A stretch of DNA of 64,000 nucleotides from Polaromonas sp. A23 (GTDB lineage: Bacteria > Pseudomonadota > Gammaproteobacteria > Burkholderiales > Burkholderiaceae_C): positions 1-64,000 of the forward strand of contig NZ_MUNO01000004.1 of the NCBI RefSeq assembly GCF_002001015.1. Reading direction: 5' to 3'. The translations under genes and the position numbers were made by a program. The notes under the pieces were generated by a model. It did not search any database, was not told where the DNA came from, and saw only the letters and a list, made by a program, of their open reading frames with translations. Position 1 is the stretch's first letter; each line of letters starts with the position of its first letter. Shown here piece after piece: positions 1 through 7,337 of this stretch.

Positions 1-93
1 GCGCAAACCTTTGTTCAGCAGCACCATGGCTTGATTGAGTGCGAAAGCGTCCCGGGCCGCACGGATTTCAAGTTGCTGATACCTCTGCCTTGA
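1..93 (+). CDS. glnL: Nitrogen regulation histidine kinase NtrB (GlnL), C-terminal end only
   Basis: An open frame runs from the first base to a TGA at 91-93 and encodes a 30-residue tail, QQHHGLIECESVPGRTDF and so on. This matches the end of the NtrB ATPase domain, where a conserved H-x-G-x-I-x-x-x-S-x-P-G-x-T-x-F pattern follows the last ATP-binding box. NtrB senses nitrogen status through PII and phosphorylates NtrC, whose gene starts 42 nt downstream. The start lies outside the window. The call rests on this short motif plus the neighbour. Confidence 0.8.
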   Translation, partial: AQTFVQQHHGLIECESVPGRTDFKLLIPLP

Positions 94-135
94 AGTCTGT
101 TTTTACAGATAACGGTCACACAAAGGGACAAGAAC

Positions 136-1677
136 ATGAAACCGATCTGGATTGTTGATGATGACCAGTCCATCCGGTTTGTACTGGAAAAAGCTTTGCT
201 CCGCGAGGGCCTGCCGACGCGCAGCTTCACCAATCCGCGCGAAGTACTCAATGCTCTGGAAAACGCCACAGAAGAAGACGGCCCCCAGGTTCTCGTCAGC
301 GACATTCGCATGCCCGGCGGCTCGGGCCTCGATTTGCTCGAAAAGGTCAAGGAAAAGCTGCCTGGCCTGCCGGTCATCATCATGACCGCCTTTTCCGACC
401 TGGACAGTGCCGTTTCGGCTTTCCAGGGCGGTGCTTTTGAATACCTTCCCAAGCCTTTCGACTTGCCCAAGGCGGTCGAGCTGATTCGCCGCGCCGTCGA
501 GGAAAGCCAGCGCGAAGAGGTGGACGAAGAGCGCATGGCGGCCACGCCCGAAATGCTGGGCCAGGCGCCCGCCATGCAGGACGTGTTCCGTGCCATCGGC
601 CGTCTGAGCCAGAGCATGGTGACGGTGATGATCACCGGCGAGTCCGGCTCCGGCAAGGAGCTTGTCGCGCGCGCCCTGCACAAACACTCTCCCCGTGCCA
701 ACGGCCCTTTTGTGGCCATCAACACAGCGGCCATCCCCAAGGATCTGCTGGAGTCCGAGCTGTTCGGCCACGAGCGCGGTGCTTTCACCGGCGCGCAGAC
801 CATGCGCCGCGGCCGTTTCGAGCAGGCTGACGGCGGCACTCTGTTCCTTGACGAGATTGGCGACATGCCGTTTGATTTGCAGACGCGCCTGTTGCGTGTG
901 TTGAGCGATGGAAATTTCTACCGCGTCGGCGGCCACAACGCCGTCAAAACCAATGTGCGCGTGATTGCCGCGACGCACCAGGACCTGGAGCAGCGCGTCA
1001 AGGAAGGCGGTTTCCGTGAGGATCTGTTTCACCGCCTCAACGTGATCCGCCTGCGCCTGCCGGCACTGCGCGAGCGGCGTGAAGACGTATTCATGTTGAC
1101 GCGCCACTTCCTGCAGCAAAGCGCCAAGCAACTGGGCGTGGAGCCCAAGCGCATTTCCGACGCTGCGCTGCAGCAACTGAGTATCTTCGGTTTTCCCGGC
1201 AATGTGCGCCAGCTGGAGAACATCTGCCACTGGCTGACCGTCATGGCGCCGGCCCTCGTCATTGAGGCCAAAGATTTGCCACCCGAGGTGCTGGGCGCGG
1301 TACCTGAACCGGGGAAGACTCCGGTGCTGATCGAAGGTGGACTTACTCCGCGGCCACAAGCGCTGCCTGTAGAGGTGCCCCGTACCGCTCCGACCGATCA
1401 GTTGCATTCCGGCAGCGCTATTGCACCGACGCAGGCGCCCGCACTTCCTGTAATGGAGGGCGGCAGCACGTGGGAAAACGGGCTGGAAGCCGAAGCCATG
1501 GCTTTGCTGGCCACCGGCCGCAGCGACGTTTGGGATGTGCTGACGCGGCGTTTTGAGTCCAGGCTGATCCAGACCGCTTTGCTCAACACCCGGGGGCGGC
1601 GTATTGAAGCCGCGCAGAAACTCGGTATTGGCCGCAACACCATCACGCGAAAGATTCAGGAGCTTCATCTGGAGTAG
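136..1677 (+). CDS. ntrC: Nitrogen regulation response regulator NtrC (sigma-54 activator)
   Basis: This is the cytoplasmic transcriptional activator of nitrogen-assimilation genes, partner of NtrB. It has 513 residues in the classic three-domain order. The receiver domain (1-120) carries the acidic pocket D8-D10 and phospho-acceptor D56 in VSDIRMP. The AAA+ sigma-54 domain has Walker A GESGSGKE at 168-175, the sigma-54 contact loop GAFTGA at 215-220 and Walker B GTLFLDE near 235-240. A Fis-type helix-turn-helix ends the protein (GRNTITRKIQEL). It is somewhat longer than the usual 470 residues because of a Pro-rich linker at about 390-440. The ATG follows an AAGGGACAAG ribosome site. It is co-directional with ntrB and probably in one operon. 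Confidence 0.97.
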   Translation: MKPIWIVDDDQSIRFVLEKALLREGLPTRSFTNPREVLNALENATEEDGPQVLVSDIRMPGGSGLDLLEKVKEKLPGLPVIIMTAFSDLDSAVSAFQGGAFEYLPKPFDLPKAVELIRRAVEESQREEVDEERMAATPEMLGQAPAMQDVFRAIGRLSQSMVTVMITGESGSGKELVARALHKHSPRANGPFVAINTAAIPKDLLESELFGHERGAFTGAQTMRRGRFEQADGGTLFLDEIGDMPFDLQTRLLRVLSDGNFYRVGGHNAVKTNVRVIAATHQDLEQRVKEGGFREDLFHRLNVIRLRLPALRERREDVFMLTRHFLQQSAKQLGVEPKRISDAALQQLSIFGFPGNVRQLENICHWLTVMAPALVIEAKDLPPEVLGAVPEPGKTPVLIEGGLTPRPQALPVEVPRTAPTDQLHSGSAIAPTQAPALPVMEGGSTWENGLEAEAMALLATGRSDVWDVLTRRFESRLIQTALLNTRGRRIEAAQKLGIGRNTITRKIQELHLE

Positions 1678-1680
1678 ACG

Positions 1681-1767
1681 AGCCCCCACGCTTGTCGCTT
1701 CGCGTACTGCGCTGCCCCCGAGGGGGCGCTGCGCCTGCGGCCCGGCGAAGCCGGTTCCGCGGCCCCT
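1681..1767 (+). repeat. Family A GC-rich intergenic repeat, copy 1
   Basis: The block AGCCCCCACGCTTGTCGCTT, then CGCGTACTGCGCTGCCCCCG, then a G5 run forms hairpins and is followed by GGCCCGGCGAAGCCGG. Closely related sequence recurs at 26726-26818 and 51922-51998, and on the opposite strand, in tandem, at 37036-37209. Here it fills most of the 200-nt gap after ntrC and may work as a transcript-end hairpin, though no T-run follows. Confidence 0.75.
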
Positions 1768-1877
1768 GCTTGAATGAAGATCCCGGGTGCTCGTTCACTG
1801 CGGGTGACCTCACGCTGGTACTGAGTGCGAATCTGGCCCGGGCGTTTGGACGGCCTACGGTGATTTAAAGTTCGAGC

Positions 1878-2150
1878 ATGAGCCGTTTATCCCTGATCCG
1901 AGAAAAAATCTACAGAACTGTCGCACGGCAATTGCATGGCAAGGTGCCGTGCTGGGTGTGTGGCGAGCACGTGCTGCCGGCCGCCGCCACGCTGGAGCAC
2001 ATCCTGCCGCTGAGTGAAGGCGGCAACAGCCATGCAGAAAATCTGGCCATCAGCCATGAGGTGTGTAATGGCCAGCGTCACGCCAAGGGCGTCATCGCCG
2101 AGTCGACGGAGTCTCCAGGGCAGGTTGCTCCGCGTTTGATAGTGAAATAG
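1878..2150 (+). CDS. Small HNH endonuclease-like protein
   Basis: This 90-residue protein has a compact HNH nuclease fold. It shows a zinc-type pair C-W-V-C near residue 26, the signature LEHILPLSEGG (His of the beta-alpha-metal motif), an Asn in HAENLAISH and a following C-N-G-Q-R-H. Such stand-alone HNH proteins nick or cut DNA, but the target cannot be read from sequence. It is monocistronic, 200 nt after ntrC. Its last codons and TAG stop lie in the start of a family B repeat, so its C-terminus may have been trimmed or extended by that element. Confidence 0.75.
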   Translation: MSRLSLIREKIYRTVARQLHGKVPCWVCGEHVLPAAATLEHILPLSEGGNSHAENLAISHEVCNGQRHAKGVIAESTESPGQVAPRLIVK

Positions 2151-2201
2151 GCCATTGGCCCTTTGTTTACGGATGCAAGCAGCTATATTATTTATAGCAA
2201 A
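2145..2201 (+). repeat. Family B hairpin repeat, copy 1
   Basis: The element contains the palindromic block GGCCATTGGCCCTTTGT, a middle GGATGCAAGCAGCTAT and a terminal hairpin GCTATATTATTTATAGC. Equivalent elements lie at 18347, 24633, 31922, 43339, 45391, 55915 and 61815. It straddles the HNH stop codon and the 3' end of convergent xth. Confidence 0.75.
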
Positions 2202-2974
2202 TTGAATTCTGCCCACACGGGTACGTGGTCACTGGGGCGCTCGTTTTTACGTGGCGCCTTGTCGATCACACAGCTGGTGACGCTGGATTTGAGCGCGTCG
2301 CTCACCAGAATGTAGTCAATGCGCAGACCGCGGTTGCGCCGGAAGGCGAACTCCCGGTAGTCCCACCACGAGTAGCTTTTCTCCGGCTGCTCAAACAGGC
2401 GGAATGCATCGTGCAGCCCCAGACTTAGCAGCGCCTTCAAATGCTCCCGCTCTTCGGTGGTGTGATGGATGGTCTCGCGCAGGCCTTCGGCGTCGTAAGT
2501 GTCGCGGTCGTCGGACGTGATGTTGAAGTCGCCAACCAACACCAGGTTCGGCTGTGCTGCCAGTTCCTCACGCAGCCAGTTGCGCAATCCGTCCAGCCAT
2601 TTCATCTTGTAGTCGAACTTGTCGGTGCCCGGTGCCTGGCCATTAACGAAATAACCGTTGACCAGGCGCAGATCGCCTTTCGGCGTGTCTAGGGTGACGG
2701 CAATCACGCGGGACTGCTCGTCGGTGAACCCCACGATGTTTTTCACGATGTTGCGTGCCGGCGCGCGGCTAAGGATGGCGACACCGTTATAGGTCTTCTG
2801 ACCAAAGACAGCGCTTTCGTAACCCGCCGCGGCCAGCGCGGCCAGCGGGAACTTGTCATCGCTGAGCTTGAGCTCCTGCAGGCACAGCGCATCAACAGGG
2901 TTGGCCGCCAGCCAGTCCAGTACCTGTGGCAGGCGCACGGCCAGGGAGTTGACATTCCAGGTGGCGATTTTCAT
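2192..2974 (-). CDS. xth: Exodeoxyribonuclease III
   Basis: This is an AP endonuclease and 3'-5' exonuclease of base-excision repair, 260 residues, cytoplasmic. It belongs to the exonuclease/endonuclease/phosphatase fold: MKIATWNVNSL at the start, metal ligand Glu in CLQELKL, catalytic VGDFNIT with the Asp/Asn pair, and the terminal SDHVPVWAE carrying the Asp-His of the active site. The length matches the family (about 260-268). Its ATG overlaps the folA stop by 4 nt, so it should be translated from the same mRNA as thyA-fosX-folA. The 3' end runs into a family B repeat. Confidence 0.95.
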   Translation of the reverse strand: MKIATWNVNSLAVRLPQVLDWLAANPVDALCLQELKLSDDKFPLAALAAAGYESAVFGQKTYNGVAILSRAPARNIVKNIVGFTDEQSRVIAVTLDTPKGDLRLVNGYFVNGQAPGTDKFDYKMKWLDGLRNWLREELAAQPNLVLVGDFNITSDDRDTYDAEGLRETIHHTTEEREHLKALLSLGLHDAFRLFEQPEKSYSWWDYREFAFRRNRGLRIDYILVSDALKSSVTSCVIDKAPRKNERPSDHVPVWAEFNLL

Positions 2975-3468
2975 GGGCGCTCCAGCGTGACAAAACTGAA
3001 GGGCAGGCCTTTGGTCGACACGTGCATGCTGCTGCGCGCGGTTTCGCGCCAGCTGTTGCCCAGCGTCGGGGCATAAGCGTCACCCTCAAAGTCCCGCGCA
3101 ATTTCCGTGACTTCAATGCGGCGGGCCATCGGTTCGGCCTGCGCATAAATTTGCGCGCCGCCGATGACCCAGATGTCCGGGGTGGAACCCGCCCGTTGGA
3201 GGGCTTCTTCCAGGCTGCCAACGCGCGTCGCGCCGTCGGCTGCCCAGTCGTCCTGCCGCGTGATCACGATGTTGGTCCGGCCGGGCAGGGGGCGAAACTT
3301 TGGCGGCAACGAATCCCAGGTCTTGCGGCCCATGATGACTGGACAGCCATGGGTCAGTTGCTTGAAGTGCGCGAGGTCTTCCGGCACATGCCAGGGCATG
3401 GTGCCGTCCTTGCCGATGACGCCATTGGCGGCGCGAGCGAAGATCATGTTGATGTTGGGAGTAGTCAT
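2971..3468 (-). CDS. folA: Dihydrofolate reductase
   Basis: It reduces dihydrofolate to tetrahydrofolate with NADPH, regenerating the cofactor consumed by ThyA. The 165-residue protein has all chromosomal DHFR landmarks: the Met20 loop region GKDGTMPWHVPEDLAHFK, the catalytic acidic residue (E/D) following P in that loop, MGRKTWDSLP and the nucleotide-binding WVIGGAQIY. It overlaps fosX upstream and xth downstream by ATGA, a sign of coupled translation. Linkage to thyA is common in proteobacteria; the fosX gene between them is not. Confidence 0.97.
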   Translation of the reverse strand: MTTPNINMIFARAANGVIGKDGTMPWHVPEDLAHFKQLTHGCPVIMGRKTWDSLPPKFRPLPGRTNIVITRQDDWAADGATRVGSLEEALQRAGSTPDIWVIGGAQIYAQAEPMARRIEVTEIARDFEGDAYAPTLGNSWRETARSSMHVSTKGLPFSFVTLERP

Positions 3469-3869
3469 GCGCTGTAGTTCCTGAGCCGCTCTTCGAGCGT
3501 TCCTGTGTGCAATTCGAACAGGTGGTTGTCAAAATCATAAAAATACAGCGATTGCCCTTCACCAGGGACGCGCGGGCGAGCCTCCTTGACTTCAGCGCCT
3601 ATGGCTCGCAGTCGGGCTTCAAAGTAGAGCAGCTCATCCGCCTCAACCTTCAATGCCAGATGTCGGTAGGTACGTTCAGTTGGCGGTTCGCCCTCCATGG
3701 CCGCCAGCCAGGTGTCGCCGAGCACAAAAAATTTCTCCCGTGCGAGGGAGAAATTTTTCGCCTTGCTGTCGTAGACCTCTTTTGCACCCAGGCCTTCGCA
3801 CAAAAAAGTTGCCATGCGATCCAGGTCGCGCACGATGAAGGTGATGTGGCTGACGCCCTGCACAGGCAT
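3465..3869 (-). CDS. fosX: FosX-type fosfomycin hydrolase (VOC family)
   Basis: FosX enzymes are Mn(II)-dependent VOC-fold hydrolases that open the fosfomycin epoxide with water. The 134-residue protein matches this family end to end. The three metal ligands expected at FosX positions 7, 69 and 118 are present as H8, H70 and E119. The general base Glu44, which distinguishes FosX from the thiol-transferring FosA and FosB, is present as E45 in SLAREKFF. The tail YFYDFDNHLFELHTGTLEE is typical. It sits inside a folate operon, 2 nt after a small ORF and overlapping folA by 4 nt. Actual resistance is inferred, not shown. Confidence 0.85.
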   Translation of the reverse strand: MPVQGVSHITFIVRDLDRMATFLCEGLGAKEVYDSKAKNFSLAREKFFVLGDTWLAAMEGEPPTERTYRHLALKVEADELLYFEARLRAIGAEVKEARPRVPGEGQSLYFYDFDNHLFELHTGTLEERLRNYSA

Positions 3870-3871
3870 GG

Positions 3872-3985
3872 CTACACCTTCGCCTCACCAGCCAGGTAGT
3901 TTTCAAAAGTCAAAGGTGTCGGCGCCCAGCGGCATTGCGGCGTGTCGATCCCCGCTACGCGTGGGCCCTCGCCAAGCGCCTTCAT
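3872..3985 (-). CDS. Small ORF, 37 codons, second of a tandem pair
   Basis: On the minus strand an ATG at 3985 opens a 37-codon frame starting [18 protein letters not shown] and ending FENYLAGEAKV-stop (TAG at 3872). Its ATG overlaps the stop of the preceding small ORF as ATGA, and its TAG lies 2 nt before the fosX ATG. It is a duplicate of the frame at 3982-4095: the first 19 codons differ at one base, the rest diverges without indels. No function or family is recognised. Most differences between copies change the amino acid, so purifying selection is not evident and it may be a non-functional coupling segment. Confidence 0.4.
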   Translation of the reverse strand: MKALGEGPRVAGIDTPQCRWAPTPLTFENYLAGEAKV

Positions 3986-4095
3986 ACCGTCGCCTCCCGA
4001 ACGAAGTAGTTTTCAAAAGCCGGAGGAGTCGGCTCCCGGCGGCATTGCGGCGTGTCGATCCCCGCTGCGCGTGGGCCCTCGCCAAGCGCCTTCAT
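3982..4095 (-). CDS. Small ORF, 37 codons, first of a tandem pair
   Basis: An ATG at 4095 overlaps the thyA stop codon (GTATGA) and opens a 37-codon frame beginning [18 protein letters not shown] and ending [15 protein letters not shown], whose TGA again overlaps the next ATG. With the second copy and fosX this gives an unbroken translational relay from thyA to xth. It is too short for normal gene callers. Function is unknown. The alternative is a non-coding tandem duplication of the sequence just downstream of thyA that happens to keep frame. Confidence 0.4.
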   Translation of the reverse strand: MKALGEGPRAAGIDTPQCRREPTPPAFENYFVREATV

Positions 4096-4922
4096 ACCGC
4101 CACCGGCGCCTTGATCGCCGCATGGTGCTGGTAATCAAGAAACTCGAAGTCGTCGAACTCGTAATCAAAGATCGATGCAGGCTTGCGCTTGATTTTCAAC
4201 GTCGGATAGGGGAAGGGTGCGCGGCTCAGTTGCAGCGCCACCTGTTCAGCGTGGTTGCTGTAGATGTGGCAGTCGCCGCCAGTCCAGATGAAGTCGCCAA
4301 CGTCCAGGCCGCATTGCTGGGCCACCATGTGCGTCAGCAACGCGTAACTGGCAATATTGAACGGCACGCCAAGGAAAATATCAGCGCTGCGCTGGTAGAG
4401 CTGGCAACTGAGCTTGCCCTTGCCGCCTGCTTCAGCCGGTGGTGCTACATAAAACTGAAAAAACGCGTGGCAGGGCATCAAGGCCATCTTCGACAGATCA
4501 GCCACGTTCCAGGCGCTGACGATGATGCGGCGCGAGTCGGGGTTGGTCTTCAGGGTCTTGATGACGTCGGCGATCTGGTCGATGTGGCCGCCGTCCGGTG
4601 TGGGCCAGCTGCGCCACTGCACGCCATACACGGGCCCAAGGTCGCCGTCCTCGCGCGCCCATTCGTCCCAGATGGTGACGCCGCGTTCCTTCAGCCAGTT
4701 GTTGTCACTCGAACCCTGCAGAAACCACAGCAGCTCGTGCACGATGGACTTGAGGTGGACTTTCTTGGTTGTTACCAGCGGAAAGCCCTCGTTCAGGTCA
4801 AAGCGCATCTGGTAGCCGAACACGCTTTTGGTTCCGGTGCCGGTGCGGTCGGCCTTGAACACGCCGTGGCCGTCCACATGGCGCATGAAATCTTCGTACT
4901 GGGAGCGGATGGGATGGGTCAT
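4092..4922 (-). CDS. thyA: Thymidylate synthase
   Basis: ThyA methylates dUMP to dTMP using methylene-tetrahydrofolate and releases dihydrofolate, which FolA downstream recycles. The 276-residue cytoplasmic enzyme shows the usual N-terminal [12 protein letters not shown], the catalytic Cys in [12 protein letters not shown], the nucleotide-binding [19 protein letters not shown] and [12 protein letters not shown]. It is about 12 residues longer than the E. coli enzyme. It is the first gene of the minus-strand relay thyA-smORFs-fosX-folA-xth. The upstream gap is about 320 nt, so the promoter lies in 4923-5100. Confidence 0.97.
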   Translation of the reverse strand: MTHPIRSQYEDFMRHVDGHGVFKADRTGTGTKSVFGYQMRFDLNEGFPLVTTKKVHLKSIVHELLWFLQGSSDNNWLKERGVTIWDEWAREDGDLGPVYGVQWRSWPTPDGGHIDQIADVIKTLKTNPDSRRIIVSAWNVADLSKMALMPCHAFFQFYVAPPAEAGGKGKLSCQLYQRSADIFLGVPFNIASYALLTHMVAQQCGLDVGDFIWTGGDCHIYSNHAEQVALQLSRAPFPYPTLKIKRKPASIFDYEFDDFEFLDYQHHAAIKAPVAV

Positions 4923-5240
4923 GGGAAAAAACCAGTCAGCTTGAACCGGGAGAAAACAATACGGAATGTGGCAAGGGCGTGATCAAGGTTTTAATTATGC
5001 CCGCAGCACCTGCCTCCCGGGATGGTGGGGTGATCCGAGGCCAGTGCGCCGTGTCGCGGCGGCGCATGAGGGCCGTTTATGATCACATTCATCTCTCAAA
5101 CCGCCCGAAAGGCGTTGAGGGAGACCTCATTTTTTGTCATGAAAGTTACTCAAGATGAACGTTAATTGGTCGACTCGCGCAGATATGCGGCAGCACCATG
5201 TGGCCGCCTCGTTGCGCATGTTCCGCGCCGGTGGCCCTGG
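4923..5240. other. Intergenic region between divergent thyA and the DUF3592 gene
   Basis: No credible coding frame is seen in this gap. It should hold the thyA promoter on the minus strand. On the plus strand it contains the hairpin pair described at 5092-5135 and a TATGAT -10-like hexamer at 5078-5083 without a good -35. Confidence 0.5.
5092..5135 (+). terminator. Possible attenuator-like hairpins ending in T6
   Basis: TCTCTCAA (5092-5099) can pair with TTGAGGGA (5115-5122, one G-U), enclosing a second stem CGCC-CGAAA-GGCG. The overlapping TGAGG (5116-5120) can instead pair with CCTCA (5125-5129) across a GAGA tetraloop, directly followed by six T. The two foldings exclude each other, as in attenuators, or this could be the end of a short RNA. 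The terminator stem has only 5 bp. Confidence 0.35.
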
Positions 5241-5717
5241 ATGCTAAGCATGCAGGAAGTGTTGCTATCCATGCTGGTACTTGGCGCTTTCGCGCTGATT
5301 GCCTATGGGCTGCACCGGCTGCGGCGAATACGTGCCATCTCAAAGTGGCCCTCGGTCAAGGCCACCGTCGTCAGATCGATCCTTGAAAATTTAACCAGCA
5401 GTAACGAGGACGCCCCGCACTTGCGCCCGCGGCTGATGTACGAATATGCATTTCAGGGCAAGACTTTCAGCAGCAGCGTACTGGGGGTTTCTGACTCTGC
5501 GTTCGACTTTCATTCGGAGCGCGAGGCCGGGACGTTCATGGGGTCCGTAAGCCGCGGGGCTTCGGTAGATATCCTGGTCGACCTTGCGGCACCTTCTGCC
5601 GCGTTTATTGCACCTGGTGCCTCCCGCATGCGCCTGAACCATTACGCGACAGCCGTTGCGTCAGGCGTGTTGATTCTGATCGCGGGCGCTGGTGCTTGGT
5701 GGGTGATGCATGCCTGA
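5241..5717 (+). CDS. DUF3592-type membrane protein
   Basis: This is a 158-residue protein from ATG 5241 (a longer frame from 5166 adds an Arg-rich, unlikely leader; ATG 5250 is also possible). A hydrophobic N-terminal helix (about residues 8-25) and a second one at the C-terminus (about 137-156) flank an extracytoplasmic or cytoplasmic beta-rich core with W-P-S-V-K-A-T-V, Y-E-Y-A-F-Q-G-K-T-F and V-D-I-L-V-D-L-A-A-P, the pattern of DUF3592. Function unknown. The next gene begins 96 nt later. Confidence 0.6.
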   Translation: MLSMQEVLLSMLVLGAFALIAYGLHRLRRIRAISKWPSVKATVVRSILENLTSSNEDAPHLRPRLMYEYAFQGKTFSSSVLGVSDSAFDFHSEREAGTFMGSVSRGASVDILVDLAAPSAAFIAPGASRMRLNHYATAVASGVLILIAGAGAWWVMHA

Positions 5718-5813
5718 TCGACCAAAATCGGGGAAGATGCTCCGGCGGCAAGGCTTCGCGTGCCGGCTTGCGTTTTTCATTTGAAACCTTAATTTCATTT
5801 AACAGGAGAAACC

Positions 5814-6203
5814 ATGAGCGTCGCGTTCTATGTAGTTCTGGACAAGGAAGATCCCGGGTTCGACACGTTTGTGAACGGCAAGGCCTTGGCGAAAGAAGCG
5901 CAGAAGCTGGAAGTCATTTCAAAAAAACTGGGTATCCCGACCTTTGAAGACTTTATAACCATGTCTGCCGACGACATTGAAGACATGCTTGGCGAGGAGG
6001 TGGACATACCCGGACAGGAGGAGAAGTGGTTCACTCCGGAGGAAGGGCTTGGCTTCATTCAAAAGCTTGCCGACCATATTCGCGTCAACCCCAGCTCAGT
6101 CACGAATTCAAAGGCTGTTCTTGAGGACTTGGGTGAGTACGAAGAAGTATTCACGAAGGCCAAGGGGGTTGGTGCCCGCTGGCATCTCAATCTCGACATA
6201 TGA
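5814..6203 (+). CDS. Conserved hypothetical acidic protein, 129 aa
   Basis: The frame has a clear ribosome site (AACAGGAGAAACC) 6 nt before ATG 5814. The soluble protein has no signal peptide or membrane segment and is acidic (LGEEVDIPGQEE, KAVLEDLGEYEEVF), with an N-terminal SVAFYVVLDKEDPGFDTFVNGK and a C-terminal GARWHLNLDI. I do not recognise a named family with certainty. It lies between a membrane protein and two acetyltransferases, in an accessory stretch of small genes. Confidence 0.6.
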   Translation: MSVAFYVVLDKEDPGFDTFVNGKALAKEAQKLEVISKKLGIPTFEDFITMSADDIEDMLGEEVDIPGQEEKWFTPEEGLGFIQKLADHIRVNPSSVTNSKAVLEDLGEYEEVFTKAKGVGARWHLNLDI

Positions 6204-6254
6204 GCTTTAACAGAGTGGCCAACCAGGCGCCAGCGATAGCCTCCAGGACACCGT

Positions 6255-6785
6255 ATGCGTATTGAACCAGTCTCTGAAACCCAGCATGAGTCGCTGATAG
6301 ACCTGTTGTGCGAGCTGCACACCTACTACAACGAAGGTTCTGTGGTGTCTCGGGATATGGTGCGAGAACATCTGCTTGAGAACCTCTTGGCCGATAAGTC
6401 GCCCCATCGTTTGATTGTGGCTTCTGGAGACGATGCAGAGGTGCTTGGCTTGGCAGCCATCACGCTGGTTTATTCTCTTGTTGACTTTGCCGTGGACAAG
6501 CGCAAGCATTGCCAGCTGAAAGAGCTTTATGTGCGCCCCCTGGCGAGAAACCGGGGTGTGGGCAAAGCGCTCATGTCGTGGGTGGCCCGGTATGCCTATG
6601 AGAGTGGTTGCCGCCGCATCGACTGGCCCGTCAAGGCATCGAATGCGAGGGGGATTGCCTTCTACGAGAGTCTTGGTGCTGAGCGAATTGTCGAAAGACT
6701 CGGCTATAGGCTCTCCGAGCCAAATATGGGGCAACTTGCGTATGAGAACCTGGGCCTTGCAGGAGACGGTTACCTTCAGAGTTAG
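6255..6785 (+). CDS. GNAT family N-acetyltransferase
   Basis: The 176-residue protein belongs to the GNAT fold. The acetyl-CoA pyrophosphate loop is visible as ELYVRPLARNRGVGKALMSWVA (motif A, R/Q-x-x-G-x-G/A) near residues 96-113, followed by WPVKASNARGIAFYESLGAE, the C-terminal motif B. The acceptor cannot be predicted. It is followed 12 nt later by another GNAT of different sequence, so the two are not a recent duplication. Confidence 0.85.
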   Translation: MRIEPVSETQHESLIDLLCELHTYYNEGSVVSRDMVREHLLENLLADKSPHRLIVASGDDAEVLGLAAITLVYSLVDFAVDKRKHCQLKELYVRPLARNRGVGKALMSWVARYAYESGCRRIDWPVKASNARGIAFYESLGAERIVERLGYRLSEPNMGQLAYENLGLAGDGYLQS

Positions 6786-6797
6786 TTAGGCGTCACG

Positions 6798-7265
6798 ATG
6801 ATTTCTGACCTTGCAATTCGCTTTGCCACCTTGGCCGATGCAGCTGACATCGCGCACATGTCTCGCGATTCCATCGAGCAGGGTCTGCCCTGGCGCTGGA
6901 CAGTTGGCCGGGTGAGCCGGACGATCAAGGATCCAAACACAAACGTAGTCGTCGTGGGTGAACCGGATGCCGTTGCCGCGTTCGGAATCATGTTCTACGC
7001 CGAGGATGATGCGCACTTGTTACTGCTTGCAGTGCGCAGCACCAGACAACGCCGCGGTATTGGAAGCGCGGTACTCCTTTGGCTGGAAGCTGCAGCGCGA
7101 TCAGCGGGTGCCAAACGCATTCGCGTGGAGGCTCGAAGGGACAATGATGCCGCCCGAAGCTTCTACAACGAGCATGGCTATCACGAGCGCGTCATCAAAA
7201 CTGCAATGTACAGCGGCATTGCAGACGGAATCTGCCTTGAGAAATGGTTGGGACGCGATGCCTGA
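6798..7265 (+). CDS. GNAT family N-acetyltransferase
   Basis: This 155-residue protein has motif A LLLLAVRSTRQRRGIGSAVLLWLE with the Q/R-x-x-G-I-G loop near residues 83-90 and motif B ARRDNDAARSFYNEHGYHER near 113-130. It starts 12 nt after the previous acetyltransferase and is probably co-transcribed. The substrate is unknown. The N-terminal DLAIRFATLADAADIAHMSRDSIE is typical of the small RimI-like group. Confidence 0.85.
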   Translation: MISDLAIRFATLADAADIAHMSRDSIEQGLPWRWTVGRVSRTIKDPNTNVVVVGEPDAVAAFGIMFYAEDDAHLLLLAVRSTRQRRGIGSAVLLWLEAAARSAGAKRIRVEARRDNDAARSFYNEHGYHERVIKTAMYSGIADGICLEKWLGRDA

Positions 7266-7337
7266 CGGGTTGCCCGGTCCGGGTACTCCGGGGCAGAATG
7301 CTGCTTTGTTTTGACGCCAGATTCGGGGGAGGAGCCT

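Larger units (their letters stand above)
3872..4095. repeat. Tandem direct repeat, period 110 bp, two copies
   Basis: GTAGTTTTCAAAAG occurs at 3896 and 4006, and CGCCTTCATACCG ends both copies, giving a constant offset of 110 bp with no indel. The period equals a 114-nt ORF minus a 4-nt ATGA overlap. The second copy (plus-strand order) includes the thyA stop codon, which suggests the duplication began at the thyA 3' end. Confidence 0.85.

Noticed and set aside
103..1689. 528-residue open frame on the minus strand across ntrC
   Set aside because: It is the antisense shadow of a well-supported ntrC; the GC-rich codon bias keeps the opposite frame open and the product resembles nothing.
6781..6797. 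GTTAGGC between two acetyltransferase genes as an integron attC core
   Set aside because: No matching RYYYAAC partner or attC-like hairpin is present and there is no integrase nearby; a 7-mer match can occur by chance.
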